A DNA stretch of 64,000 nt from Burkholderiales bacterium RIFCSPLOWO2_12_FULL_65_40 (GTDB lineage Bacteria; Pseudomonadota; Gammaproteobacteria; Burkholderiales; Burkholderiaceae_C): NCBI GenBank assembly GCA_001770955.1, contig MESL01000051.1, positions 53,885-117,884 of the forward strand, given 5' to 3'. This document shows, piece after piece, positions 54,052 to 62,810 of the stretch. Position 1 is the stretch's first letter. Each line of letters begins with the position of its first letter. A program made the position numbers and the translations under genes. A model generated the notes under the pieces. That model was not told the DNA's origin, searched no databases, and saw only the letters and a list, made by a program, of their open reading frames with translations.

Positions 54052-55182
54052 ATGAAAACCCGTGCTGCCGTTTTGACCCGAATCGGGGCGCCTGCCCCGT
54101 ATGCGACCAGCCGCCCGCTGGAAATTACAGAAGTCGAACTGGCGCCGCCAGGCCCGGGCGAGGTGCTGGTGCGCGTGGCTGCTGCAGGGCTGTGCCACTC
54201 CGATCTTTCCATCATCAATGGTGACCGGCCGCGCCGCACCCCCATCGTGCTCGGCCACGAGGCCGCAGGCGTGGTGGAGGCGCTGGGTGAGGGCGTGATC
54301 GACCTCGAACCCGGCGACCATGTCATCCTGCTGTTCGTGCCCAGTTGCGGGCATTGTCTGCCTTGCGCCGAGGGTCGGCCGGTGCTGTGCGAGCCAGCCG
54401 CCGCTGCCAATGCGGCGGGCACCTTGCTTGGAGGTGGCAAACGTCTTTCATACCAGGGCGAGCCGGTGGACCACTTTGTCGGGGTGTCGGCCTTTGCCGA
54501 GCACGCGGTGCTCTCGCGTCGGGGCGTGCAGAAGATCGACAAGAGCCTGCCCCTGGAGATTGCCGCCCTCTTCGGTTGCGCCGTCATGACCGGTGTAGGA
54601 GCGATTGCCAACACATCCCAGGTGCACCCTGGACAAAAAGTGGCCGTGGTGGGTCTTGGCGGCGTGGGCCTGTCGGCGCTCATGGGTGCAGTGGCAGCCG
54701 GTGCCTCGCAAGTGGTGGCCGTTGATCTGTCCGACGAAAAACTGGCCCTGGCGCGCAGCCTGGGTGCCACAGATGTCGTCAATGCTGGAACAGAAGGTGC
54801 GGTGGAAACCCTGCGTGCCTTGACTGGCGGTGGCGTGGACCATGCGCTGGAGATGGTGGGTTCAGCCAAGGCACTCGAATTTGCCTACGCCGTCACGCGC
54901 CGCGGCGGCACCACGGTCACCGTCGGACTGCCGGCGTCGAGCCAGAACATCAGCCTGCCGGTGTGGCAGATGGTGGCGGAGGAGCGCACCCTCAAGGGCA
55001 GCTATCTGGGCAGCTGCGTACCGCGTCGCGACATCGACCGCTATGTGGCCCTGTACCGGGCCGGGCGCCTGCCGGTCGATCAGCTGCTCACCGGGCGGCT
55101 GTCGCTGGACCAGATCAATGAGGGCTTTGACCGCCTCGCACGGGGCGAGGCCATCCGCCAAATCATCACCATGAATTCCTGA
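54052..55182 (+). CDS. Zinc-dependent alcohol dehydrogenase
   Basis: A 376-residue medium-chain dehydrogenase. Catalytic zinc ligands are Cys48 (GLCHSDL), His69-Glu70 (VLGHEAAG) and a later Cys in LFGCAVMTGVGA near residue 180. Structural zinc ligands are Cys99, Cys102, Cys105 and Cys113. The NAD motif is GLGGVGLSALMG near residue 201. The subfamily is close to class III/aryl-alcohol type. Coupled to an aldehyde dehydrogenase, it suggests stepwise oxidation of an imported alcohol. Confidence 0.9.
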   Translation: MKTRAAVLTRIGAPAPYATSRPLEITEVELAPPGPGEVLVRVAAAGLCHSDLSIINGDRPRRTPIVLGHEAAGVVEALGEGVIDLEPGDHVILLFVPSCGHCLPCAEGRPVLCEPAAAANAAGTLLGGGKRLSYQGEPVDHFVGVSAFAEHAVLSRRGVQKIDKSLPLEIAALFGCAVMTGVGAIANTSQVHPGQKVAVVGLGGVGLSALMGAVAAGASQVVAVDLSDEKLALARSLGATDVVNAGTEGAVETLRALTGGGVDHALEMVGSAKALEFAYAVTRRGGTTVTVGLPASSQNISLPVWQMVAEERTLKGSYLGSCVPRRDIDRYVALYRAGRLPVDQLLTGRLSLDQINEGFDRLARGEAIRQIITMNS

Positions 55183-55193
55183 GACCACACACC

Positions 55194-56648
55194 ATGCAAC
55201 AAGACGCCGCCAGCACTCTGGCCTATCCCCAGCCTCAGCTGTTTATCGACGGTCAGTGGCTTGACACCGGTTCGCGCAAGACTGAACCCGTGCTCAACCC
55301 AGCCACCGAAGCGCCCCTGGCCCAATTGCCCCACGCCACCGCCCAGGATCTGGACAACGCACTCCAGGCTGCAGCCCAGGCCTTTCCCTTGTGGCGCGCT
55401 ACGGCACCGGCCGAACGCTCACGCATTTTGCGCAAGGCCGCCGATCTGCTGCGCGAGCGGGTGGACGACGTCGCCCGCACCATGACCCTGGAACAGGGCA
55501 AGCCCTTGCGCGAAGCGCGCCTGGAGGTGCTGGCCAGTGCCGATACCTTTGACTGGTATGCCGAGGAAGGGCGGCGCAACTACGGCCGCATTGTCCCGGG
55601 GCGCAGCCTGCAGCAGCGCATTTCGGTGCTGCATGAGCCTGTGGGTGTGTGCGCAGCGTTTGCCCCGTGGAATTTTCCGAGCATCACCCCGGCCCGCAAG
55701 ATCGCAGGGGCGCTGGCGGCCGGTTGCACCCTGATCTTGAAGCCCGCAGAGGAAACCCCCGCAACGGCCCTGGCCCTGGTGAAATCCCTGGACGATGCAG
55801 GTTTGCCCAAGGGGGTGCTGAACGCTGTTTTCGGTGTACCGTCCGAGGTGTCCAGCCATTTGCTGGATTCGCCCATCGTGGCCAAGTTCTCCTTCACCGG
55901 TTCGACGGCAGTGGGCAAACTGCTGGCTGCGCAGGCCGCGCGGACCCTGAAGCGGGCCACGCTGGAGCTGGGCGGCCATGCCCCGGTCATCGTCTGCGAG
56001 GACGCCGATGTCCACAAGGCCGCCGAAATACTGGTTGCTGGCAAATACCGCAACGCGGGCCAGATTTGCATAGCGCCCACACGTTTCTATGTTCATGCAG
56101 CTTGCTACGAAGCCTTCCTCGATGCCTTTGTGCAGCAGGTGCAGCAGCTTCGTCCGGGCTCGGGGCTGGACGAGCAAAGCACCATGGGGCCTTTGGCCAA
56201 TCCGCGCCGCCTGGTTGCCATGGAGCAGCTCATCGCAGAGGCCTTGCAGCGTGGCGCGAAACTGCATACGGGGGGGCAGCGCATGCAAGGCCCGGGGTAT
56301 TTCTGGCAACCCACCGTGCTTAGCGAGGTGTCTGAAGAAGCTCGTCTCATGAACGAAGAGCCTTTCGGACCGCTGGCCCTGATCAACCGGGTCGCCTCGG
56401 TTGACGAGGCTATTCTCCGTGCCAACCGCCTGCCTTTTGGCCTGGCAGCCTATGCCTTCACCCAGAACAGCGCTACGCGCAATCAACTCGCCCGGCAACT
56501 GCAGACTGGCATGCTGGGCATCAACACACTGAGCATCTCTATGCCCGAAGCGCCTTTTGGCGGCGTCAAGGAAAGTGGTTGGGGATCGGAGTGCGGAATC
56601 GAAGGCCTGCAGGCCTATTGTGATGTGAAGCTGGTTAGCGAGGACTGA
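55194..56648 (+). CDS. NAD(P)-dependent aldehyde dehydrogenase (succinate-semialdehyde type)
   Basis: A 484-residue enzyme. The general base is Glu258 (LELGGHAP) and the nucleophile Cys292 (GQICIAPTRF). NFPSITPARKIAGALAAG near residue 161 contributes to cofactor binding, and the C-terminal MPEAPFGGVKESGWG is typical. Sequence is closest in style to the GabD/succinate-semialdehyde group, but substrate cannot be fixed. It starts 11 bases after the alcohol dehydrogenase and likely oxidises its product. Confidence 0.9.
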   Translation: MQQDAASTLAYPQPQLFIDGQWLDTGSRKTEPVLNPATEAPLAQLPHATAQDLDNALQAAAQAFPLWRATAPAERSRILRKAADLLRERVDDVARTMTLEQGKPLREARLEVLASADTFDWYAEEGRRNYGRIVPGRSLQQRISVLHEPVGVCAAFAPWNFPSITPARKIAGALAAGCTLILKPAEETPATALALVKSLDDAGLPKGVLNAVFGVPSEVSSHLLDSPIVAKFSFTGSTAVGKLLAAQAARTLKRATLELGGHAPVIVCEDADVHKAAEILVAGKYRNAGQICIAPTRFYVHAACYEAFLDAFVQQVQQLRPGSGLDEQSTMGPLANPRRLVAMEQLIAEALQRGAKLHTGGQRMQGPGYFWQPTVLSEVSEEARLMNEEPFGPLALINRVASVDEAILRANRLPFGLAAYAFTQNSATRNQLARQLQTGMLGINTLSISMPEAPFGGVKESGWGSECGIEGLQAYCDVKLVSED

Positions 56649-56888
56649 GAGTATTGATTTCATATTCGTGACACGCATCACGCCCAGAGACGCTATTCAC
56701 TTGAAATAAAACCGGTGTGAAACTCATCAGACCCGATCCGTCGGGCTGTTGATGTAGGGATTTATACATAGGAGTTAGCACCGGTGCAGGTTCAAAAGTA
56801 ATGAACGTACGATGCGTGAAGTCCAAAGTCCAGGGAAACGCCCCTCTTTCGGGGCCCCCATCCATTCTTACGGAGCAATGCAGGCGCA
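56649..56888 (+). other. Intergenic region before the ABC importer genes
   Basis: These 240 bases separate the aldehyde dehydrogenase gene from the importer. They hold a short hairpin CCCGA-TCCG-TCGGG (about 56732-56745) without a T-run, and the 10-base palindrome GCACCGGTGC (about 56778-56787). A promoter for the importer operon may be here, but no clear -35/-10 pair is seen. Confidence 0.4.
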
Positions 56889-57659
56889 ATGAGCGACGTC
56901 ATACTCGAAACCCATAGCCTGACCAAAGAGTTCAAAGGCTTTACCGCTGTCAGCGATGTGAATCTGTCGGTTCGCCGGGGGTCCATCCATGCGCTGATCG
57001 GTCCGAACGGGGCTGGCAAGACCACCTGCTTCAACCTGCTGACCAAGTTCCTGGTGCCCACCTCGGGCAGGATCCTGTTCAATGGGTACGACATCACGTC
57101 CGAGCAGCCTGCGCAGATTGCGCGGCGCGGCGTGATCCGCTCGTTCCAGATTTCGGCGGTGTTCCCGCACCTCACGCTGCTGGAGAACGTGCGCCTGGGC
57201 CTGCAGCGCCATCTGGGTACCTCGTTCCACTTCTGGCGCAGCGAACGCAGTCTGAACCAACTGAACGACCGCGCCATGCAGCTCCTCACCGAAGTGGGCC
57301 TGCAGGACATGGCCGACGAAGTCACGGTGAACCTGCCCTACGGCCGTAAACGTGCGCTGGAGATCGCCACCACGCTGTCCATGGAGCCCGAGCTCATGCT
57401 GCTCGACGAGCCTACGCAGGGCATGGGCCACGAGGACGTGGACCGTGTCACGCAGCTCATCAAGAAGGTTTCGGCCGGGCGCACCATCCTGATGGTGGAG
57501 CACAACATGAAGGTGATCTCCACCATTGCCGACCGCATCACCGTGCTGCAGCGCGGCGCGGTGCTGGCCGAAGGCCCCTACGAAGAAGTCTCGAACAATC
57601 CGCAGGTGATGGAGGCCTACATGGGAACGACCGACGGCCAACTGCAGGGAGCGCACTGA
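56889..57659 (+). CDS. ABC importer ATPase, LivG type
   Basis: A 256-residue ATPase. Walker A is GPNGAGKTT (residues about 38-46), the signature is the LivG form LPYGRKRALEIATTLS, and Walker B is LMLLDEPTQGM followed by GHED. The C-terminal segment ends in VMEAYMGTTD, the family signature. It powers uptake with the LivF-type ATPase one base downstream. An AGGCGC region precedes the ATG. Confidence 0.92.
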   Translation: MSDVILETHSLTKEFKGFTAVSDVNLSVRRGSIHALIGPNGAGKTTCFNLLTKFLVPTSGRILFNGYDITSEQPAQIARRGVIRSFQISAVFPHLTLLENVRLGLQRHLGTSFHFWRSERSLNQLNDRAMQLLTEVGLQDMADEVTVNLPYGRKRALEIATTLSMEPELMLLDEPTQGMGHEDVDRVTQLIKKVSAGRTILMVEHNMKVISTIADRITVLQRGAVLAEGPYEEVSNNPQVMEAYMGTTDGQLQGAH

Positions 57660-57660
57660 C

Positions 57661-58386
57661 ATGGCCGCTAGCCAAACTTCCACGCCCGCGCTGGAGATCC
57701 GCAACCTCGAAGCCTGGTACGGCGAGTCGCATGTCCTGCATGGCGTGGACATGGTCGTGCAGCCTGGCGAAGTGGTGACGCTGCTGGGCCGCAACGGCGC
57801 GGGCCGCACTTCCACCATGCGCGCCATCATGGGCCTGACAGGCTCCCGCAAGGGCTCGGTCAAGATCAACGGCGTTGAAACGGTGAACATGTCCACCCAC
57901 CGCATCGCACACCTGGGGGTGGGCTACTGCCCGGAAGAGCGTGGCATTTTCTCCAGCCTGTCGTGCGAAGAAAACCTGCTGCTTCCGCCCACGCTCAAGA
58001 CCGGCAAGCAGGGGATGTCGATCGACGAGATCTATGCCATGTTCCCCAACCTGGCCGAGCGCAAGAACAGCCAGGGCACGCGCCTGTCGGGCGGCGAACA
58101 GCAGATGCTGGCCGTGGCCCGCATTCTGCGCACCGGTGCCAACCTGCTGCTGCTCGACGAAATTTCCGAAGGCCTGGCGCCAGTCATCGTGCAGGCCCTG
58201 GCCCGCATGATCAAGATGCTGCGCGAGAAGGGCTATACCGTCGTCATGGTCGAGCAGAATTTTCGTTTTGCCGCTCCTCTGGCGGATCGTTTTTACGTGA
58301 TGGAGCATGGGCGCATCGTTGAGAAATTCGGAGCCTCCGAACTCGATGCAAAGATGTCTGTGCTGACTGAACTGCTGGGCGTCTGA
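57661..58386 (+). CDS. ABC importer ATPase, LivF type, with Arg in Walker A
   Basis: A 241-residue ATPase starting one base after the LivG stop. The signature LSGGEQQMLAVARILRT and Walker B LLLLDEISEGLAPVIV are typical of LivF. Walker A reads GRNGAGRTS, so the invariant Lys is Arg49. This may weaken ATP hydrolysis at one site of the pair; the substitution also appears in some relatives I recall. It probably forms a heterodimer with the LivG-type subunit. Confidence 0.9.
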   Translation: MAASQTSTPALEIRNLEAWYGESHVLHGVDMVVQPGEVVTLLGRNGAGRTSTMRAIMGLTGSRKGSVKINGVETVNMSTHRIAHLGVGYCPEERGIFSSLSCEENLLLPPTLKTGKQGMSIDEIYAMFPNLAERKNSQGTRLSGGEQQMLAVARILRTGANLLLLDEISEGLAPVIVQALARMIKMLREKGYTVVMVEQNFRFAAPLADRFYVMEHGRIVEKFGASELDAKMSVLTELLGV

Positions 58387-58447
58387 GACAGGCTCGCACA
58401 CCGTTTTCCCCACCGTTTTCTTCAACCACACCTACAGGAGACAATCC

Positions 58448-59641
58448 ATGAAGAGCAAACTCACCGCGCTGGCCCTGACGCTGGCCGCAGCCGGCCTGGC
58501 GACATCGGCCGCAGCGCAGGACAAAGTCAAGATCGGTTTTATTACCGACATGTCCAGCCTGTATGCCGACGTGGAAGGCAAGAATGGCGCAGTGGCCATC
58601 CAGATGGCCATTGATGATTTCGGGGGCAAGGTGCTGGGCATGCCCATCGAGCTATTGAGCGCAGACCACCAGAACAAGGCCGACATCGCCGCATCCAAGG
58701 CGCGCGAGTGGATTGACACCCAGGGCCTGACCATGTTGTTCGGCGGCACCAATTCCGGTACGGCTCTGGCATCTGCCAAGGTGGCAGCCGAGAAAAAACG
58801 TGTGTACATCAACAATGGTGCCGCCAGCTCGGCGCTGACCAACGACCAGTGCACGCCCTACACAGTTCACTATGCCTATGATACGGTGGCCCTGGCCAAG
58901 GGCACGGGTTCGGCCATCGTGGATGCCGGGGGCAAGAACTGGTATTTCCTGACAGCTGACTATGCATTCGGCCATGCTCTCGAAGCCGACACTAGTTCCG
59001 TGGTCAAGGCCAAGGGCGGCAATGTGGTGGGGGCCGTTCGCCATCCGCTCAACGCATCAGATTTCTCGTCCTTCCTGCTGCAGGCTCAGAGCTCCAAAGC
59101 CCAGATCTTGGGTCTGGCGAATGCAGGGGGCGACACCATCAACGCGATCAAGGCTGCAAAAGAGTTTGGTATCGGCAAGAGCATGAAGCTCGCCGGCCTG
59201 CTGATTTTCATCAGCGACGTGCACAGCCTGGGCCTGCGCAACACCGAAGGCTTGCAGTTCACCACCAGCTGGTACTGGGATCTGAACGACGAGACACGCA
59301 AATTCTCAGCCCGTTTCTTCGAGAAGACCAAGCGGATGCCCACCGAAATCCAGGCAGCCGACTACTCGGCCACCATGAACTATCTCAAGGCCGTGGAAGC
59401 CGCCAAGACGGTGGACGCCGACAAGGTGATGGCAACGTGGAAAGGCATGAAGATGAACGACTTCTTCGGCTCGGGCCAATTGCGCGCCGACGGTCGCTAT
59501 GTGCATGACATGTACCTGATGGAAGTGAAGAAGCCGTCGGAATCCACCAAGCCATGGGACTACTACAAGCTCATCAAGAAGCTTCCCGGCGAGTCCGTGT
59601 TCACCACCAAAGCCGAGAGCAAGTGCGCCCTCTGGAAGTAA
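58448..59641 (+). CDS. ABC transporter substrate-binding protein (importer cluster)
   Basis: A 397-residue periplasmic protein. The signal peptide MKSKLTALALTLAAAGLATS ends AAAQ near residue 23. CAGGAG lies 9-14 bases before the ATG. It is clearly homologous to the binding protein at 52821, sharing runs such as SADHQNKADI and HPLNASDFSSFLLQAQSSKA. It belongs to the same operon as the ATPases and permeases, so it is the cognate binding protein. A strong hairpin follows. Confidence 0.9.
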   Translation: MKSKLTALALTLAAAGLATSAAAQDKVKIGFITDMSSLYADVEGKNGAVAIQMAIDDFGGKVLGMPIELLSADHQNKADIAASKAREWIDTQGLTMLFGGTNSGTALASAKVAAEKKRVYINNGAASSALTNDQCTPYTVHYAYDTVALAKGTGSAIVDAGGKNWYFLTADYAFGHALEADTSSVVKAKGGNVVGAVRHPLNASDFSSFLLQAQSSKAQILGLANAGGDTINAIKAAKEFGIGKSMKLAGLLIFISDVHSLGLRNTEGLQFTTSWYWDLNDETRKFSARFFEKTKRMPTEIQAADYSATMNYLKAVEAAKTVDADKVMATWKGMKMNDFFGSGQLRADGRYVHDMYLMEVKKPSESTKPWDYYKLIKKLPGESVFTTKAESKCALWK

Positions 59642-59650
59642 ACCCCTGAG

Positions 59651-59705
59651 ACGGTACCCCAGCGCCTGGCCGTCCCTGAGGGCTGGCCGGGCGCGTCGGC
59701 ACCGT
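59651..59705 (+). promoter_or_regulatory. Strong hairpin between binding-protein and permease genes
   Basis: GCGCCTGGCC (59662-59671) pairs with GGCCGGGCGC (59685-59694) in ten pairs, one a G-T wobble. ACGGT at 59651 pairs with ACCGT at 59701 as an outer clamp. There is no T-run, so it is not a classical terminator. Such stems often protect the upstream mRNA and lower downstream expression, which would favour the binding protein. Confidence 0.6.
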
Positions 59706-59736
59706 TTGACTTAAACCTTCTCCACCTGCTGCTCCC

Positions 59737-60621
59737 ATGGAAATCTTTGGTGTCTCATTGCCGGGCTTGCTGAGCCAGCTCCTTTTGGGGCTGGTTAACG
59801 GTTCCTTTTATGCAATTCTCAGCCTCGGGCTGGCCGTGATTTTTGGCTTGCTCAACGTCATCAACTTCGCGCACGGTGCACTGTTCATGATGGGGGCCTT
59901 GATGACCTGGATGGCCATGAACTATCTGGGCATCAACTACTGGCTGATGTTGATACTGGCGCCGCTGGTGGTGGGAATTTTCGGGGTGATGGTCGAGCGG
60001 CTTCTGCTGCGCTGGATCTACAAGCTTGACCACCTCTACGGGCTGCTGCTGACGCTGGGGCTCACGCTGCTGATCGAAGGGGTGTTCCGTTCGATCTACG
60101 GTGTGTCTGGCCTGGGCTACGACACACCTGAATTGCTGGAGGGTGCGACCAATCTCGGCTTCATGATCATGCCCAATTACCGGGCATTCGTCGTGCTGGC
60201 ATCGCTGGTGGTGTGCGTGAGCACCTGGTATGTCATCGAAAAGACCAAGTTGGGCGCGTACCTTCGTGCCGGTACCGAAAACCCGCGCCTCGTCGAGGCA
60301 TTCGGCATCAACGTGCCGGTGATGGTGACGCTGACCTACGCTTTCGGTGCGGCGCTGGCGGCATTCGCTGGCGTGCTTGCGGCTCCTGTGTACCAGGTGT
60401 CGCCGCTCATGGGCCAAAACCTCATCATCGTGGTGTTTGCGGTGGTGGTGATTGGCGGCATGGGTTCCATCATGGGCTCGATCCTGACCGGTCTGGGGTT
60501 GGGCGTCATTGAAGGATTTACCAAAGTGTTCTATCCGGAGGCTTCTTCCACCGTGGTGTTCGTCATCATGGTCATCGTTCTCCTCATTCGCCCCGCTGGC
60601 CTGTTCGGCAAAGAAAAATAA
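59737..60621 (+). CDS. ABC importer permease, LivH type
   Basis: A 294-residue membrane protein with about eight helices. The family patterns are LLLGLVNGSFYAILSLGLAV near residue 12 and NVINFAHGALFMMGAL near residue 43. The conserved cytoplasmic loop near residue 180 reads TKLGAYLRAGTENPRLVEAF, the ATPase contact. It pairs with the LivM-type permease 12 bases downstream. Confidence 0.92.
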   Translation: MEIFGVSLPGLLSQLLLGLVNGSFYAILSLGLAVIFGLLNVINFAHGALFMMGALMTWMAMNYLGINYWLMLILAPLVVGIFGVMVERLLLRWIYKLDHLYGLLLTLGLTLLIEGVFRSIYGVSGLGYDTPELLEGATNLGFMIMPNYRAFVVLASLVVCVSTWYVIEKTKLGAYLRAGTENPRLVEAFGINVPVMVTLTYAFGAALAAFAGVLAAPVYQVSPLMGQNLIIVVFAVVVIGGMGSIMGSILTGLGLGVIEGFTKVFYPEASSTVVFVIMVIVLLIRPAGLFGKEK

Positions 60622-60633
60622 GGAGTCACGACA

Positions 60634-61632
60634 ATGAACTTCAAGAACACTGCCAACATCGGTTACGGCCTGCTGCTGCTGGCGCTGCTTGCTGCACCGT
60701 TTTTGGGCGCCTATCCCATCTTTGTCATGAAGCTGATGTGCTTTGCACTGTTTGCTTCGGCGTTCAATCTGCTTCTGGGTTACACGGGCATGCTGTCGTT
60801 CGGACATGCCGCGTTTCTGGGGGGCTCGGCCTACATGACGGGGCACGCCCTGAAGGTGTGGGCCGTCACGCCCGAAATCGGCCTGTTGCTGGGCACCCTG
60901 GGTGGCGGGCTGCTGGGCCTGGTCGTCGGATTCTTTGCCATCCGCCGCCAGGGCATCTATTCGACCATGATCACCCTGGCCCTGGCGCAGATGCTGTTCT
61001 TCGTCTTTCTGCAGGCCCCGTTCACGGGCGGCGAGGATGGCCTGCAAGGCGTACCGCGTGGCAAGCTGTTCGGGCTGATCGATCTGCAGAACGACCTGGT
61101 GATGTACTACGTGGTTCTGGCTGTGGTGGTGGCGGCCTTCATGCTCATCGTGCGCACCATCCATTCGCCGTTCGGCCAGGTGCTCAAGGGCATCAAGGAG
61201 AACGAGCCGCGCGCCATCTCGCTGGGCTATGACACCAACCGCTTCAAACTGCTGGCCTTCGTGCTGTCGGCCGCCCTGGCGGGCCTGGCAGGCTCACTCA
61301 AGACGCTGGTACTGGGTTTTGCCACGCTCAGCGACGCGCACTGGACGGCATCGGGCCATGTGGTGCTGATGACGCTGGTGGGGGGGCTGGGCACCCTGTC
61401 GGGCCCCATCGTGGGATCGGCTGTGGTGGTGTTGCTGGAGAACAAGCTCGGTGAAATCGGCAGCTTCCTCGCCTCGGTCACGGGCGTGGAGTGGTTCAAC
61501 ACCCTCGGCGAGTCGGTCACCATGGTGACCGGGCTGATTTTCGTGATCTGCGTGCTGGCCTTCCGCCGCGGCATCATGGGTGAAATCATCGAGTGGCTTG
61601 CCCGCCGCAGAGCTGCCAACGCGGGCGCCTGA
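60634..61632 (+). CDS. ABC importer permease, LivM type
   Basis: A 332-residue membrane protein with nine or ten helices. LLLGYTGMLSFGHAAFLGGS near residue 46 and the ATPase-contact loop GQVLKGIKENEPRAISLGYD near residue 181 are diagnostic. AGGAGTC precedes the ATG. It is the last gene of the importer operon and converges with the lipocalin-like gene. Confidence 0.92.
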   Translation: MNFKNTANIGYGLLLLALLAAPFLGAYPIFVMKLMCFALFASAFNLLLGYTGMLSFGHAAFLGGSAYMTGHALKVWAVTPEIGLLLGTLGGGLLGLVVGFFAIRRQGIYSTMITLALAQMLFFVFLQAPFTGGEDGLQGVPRGKLFGLIDLQNDLVMYYVVLAVVVAAFMLIVRTIHSPFGQVLKGIKENEPRAISLGYDTNRFKLLAFVLSAALAGLAGSLKTLVLGFATLSDAHWTASGHVVLMTLVGGLGTLSGPIVGSAVVVLLENKLGEIGSFLASVTGVEWFNTLGESVTMVTGLIFVICVLAFRRGIMGEIIEWLARRRAANAGA

Positions 61633-61636
61633 TTTC

Positions 61637-61653
61637 CGCCCCCCACAGGGGCG
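61637..61653. terminator. Possible hairpin between convergent genes
   Basis: CGCCCC-CCACA-GGGGCG is a six-pair stem just after the LivM stop and before the end of the convergent gene. There is no T-run on either side, so Rho-independent termination is doubtful. Confidence 0.3.
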
Positions 61654-61680
61654 CTCATCCCACCGAAGCCGCTGCTGCCT

Positions 61681-62796
61681 TCACAGGCGCAGCGGCTTGG
61701 CATATCCGGTCATCTCCAGATAGCCCCGGCCCACTCTCTGGCCTGCGCTGTCCACCAGGTCGCACAGACCTTCCCAGTAGATCGCGCCGGTCGAGCCGCT
61801 GCTGTCGAGCTCCTGCGGGTCCAGCAGGGCGTGCACGCCAAAGACGCCGGCCGGTGTCTGCACCTGCCACTGCACCGGGTAGCGTGCACCGCTGTGCGGG
61901 CTGGACCAGAAGCGCTCGGGTGTGAACACCACGGCCTGCGCGTCAAACACCTGCGCCGCCCGGCCCGGCGCGCGCCATGACCCTCCGGCCCACACGGCCG
62001 AACCGTCGGCACGGCGCAGGCGAAACGCCGTGAGCGCGCTGCCATCGTGCAGGTTCATGCCGACCCAGTCCCAGCCCACGGCTTCGGGGTGCATCAGGGC
62101 TTCGCTCCATTCGTGGTCCATCCAGGCGCGGCCGCTGGGGGCGTCTATCGCCATGCGCTGCCCCTGCAGCACGATGCTGCCGCGCACCTGCAATTGCGGC
62201 TGGCTGTAGTAGTAGCTGGCCTGTGCGGGGTCTGGTCCTTTGCGCGATAGCCCCTGCCGGCCTTGCAGCAGCAGCGGCTGGGTGGTGTCAAAAAGCAGGT
62301 CCAGCCCGAAGTTGGCTCCCTCGATGCGGGCGGCATACCGGCTGCCATGAAACGGGTCTGACGGCAGGCCCGAGCGTGCCAGCGACCAGTCCTGCAGGCG
62401 CACCAGGGTGTCGGCCTCGCTCGCCTGTGCCACACCAAACCCTGCGCGGGCAATGCGTTGGTCGTGCAGCAGGCGCCGGCCCCGCACGTCGGTCAGGGCC
62501 GCGTGGGCAAACAGCAGTTGTTTGGCCGCAAAGGCCGAGCGCAAGCCTTGCGTCGCATCCACGCGCGAGCGGAAGAACGTCACCTGAAAACCCCAGTGGC
62601 GCCCCGCCGCCTCGGCATGGCCGGTGATGTACCACCACTCGGTGCGCAGCTCCGGATGGCTGCCATGGTCGCGCGGAAATTGCAATGGTCGCGCGGGCAA
62701 GCCCGGTGCGGCGCCCGGCCACAGGCCCAGCGCGCCCAGCCCCAGCAGCGCCCTGCGGCGCAGGCCGGGTGGCGGGAAGGGCGGGGCAGTGTGCAT
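61681..62796 (-). CDS. AttH/CrtC-like lipocalin-domain protein, Tat-exported
   Basis: A 371-residue protein starting at ATG 62796. The N-terminus LRRRALLGLGALGLWPGAAP is a Tat-type signal. The mature sequence shows HPELRTEWWYITGHAEAAGR near residue 48 and AWMDHEWSEALMHPEAVGWD near residue 224, the hallmarks of the AttH/carotenoid-hydratase-like family (COG5621 'predicted secreted hydrolase'). Members often sit beside an ABC permease pair, which is absent here. The substrate is unknown. It ends 14 bases after the neighbour's stop on the same strand. Confidence 0.82.
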   Translation of the reverse strand: MHTAPPFPPPGLRRRALLGLGALGLWPGAAPGLPARPLQFPRDHGSHPELRTEWWYITGHAEAAGRHWGFQVTFFRSRVDATQGLRSAFAAKQLLFAHAALTDVRGRRLLHDQRIARAGFGVAQASEADTLVRLQDWSLARSGLPSDPFHGSRYAARIEGANFGLDLLFDTTQPLLLQGRQGLSRKGPDPAQASYYYSQPQLQVRGSIVLQGQRMAIDAPSGRAWMDHEWSEALMHPEAVGWDWVGMNLHDGSALTAFRLRRADGSAVWAGGSWRAPGRAAQVFDAQAVVFTPERFWSSPHSGARYPVQWQVQTPAGVFGVHALLDPQELDSSGSTGAIYWEGLCDLVDSAGQRVGRGYLEMTGYAKPLRL

Positions 62797-62810
62797 GGCG
62801 GGAGCAGCGC

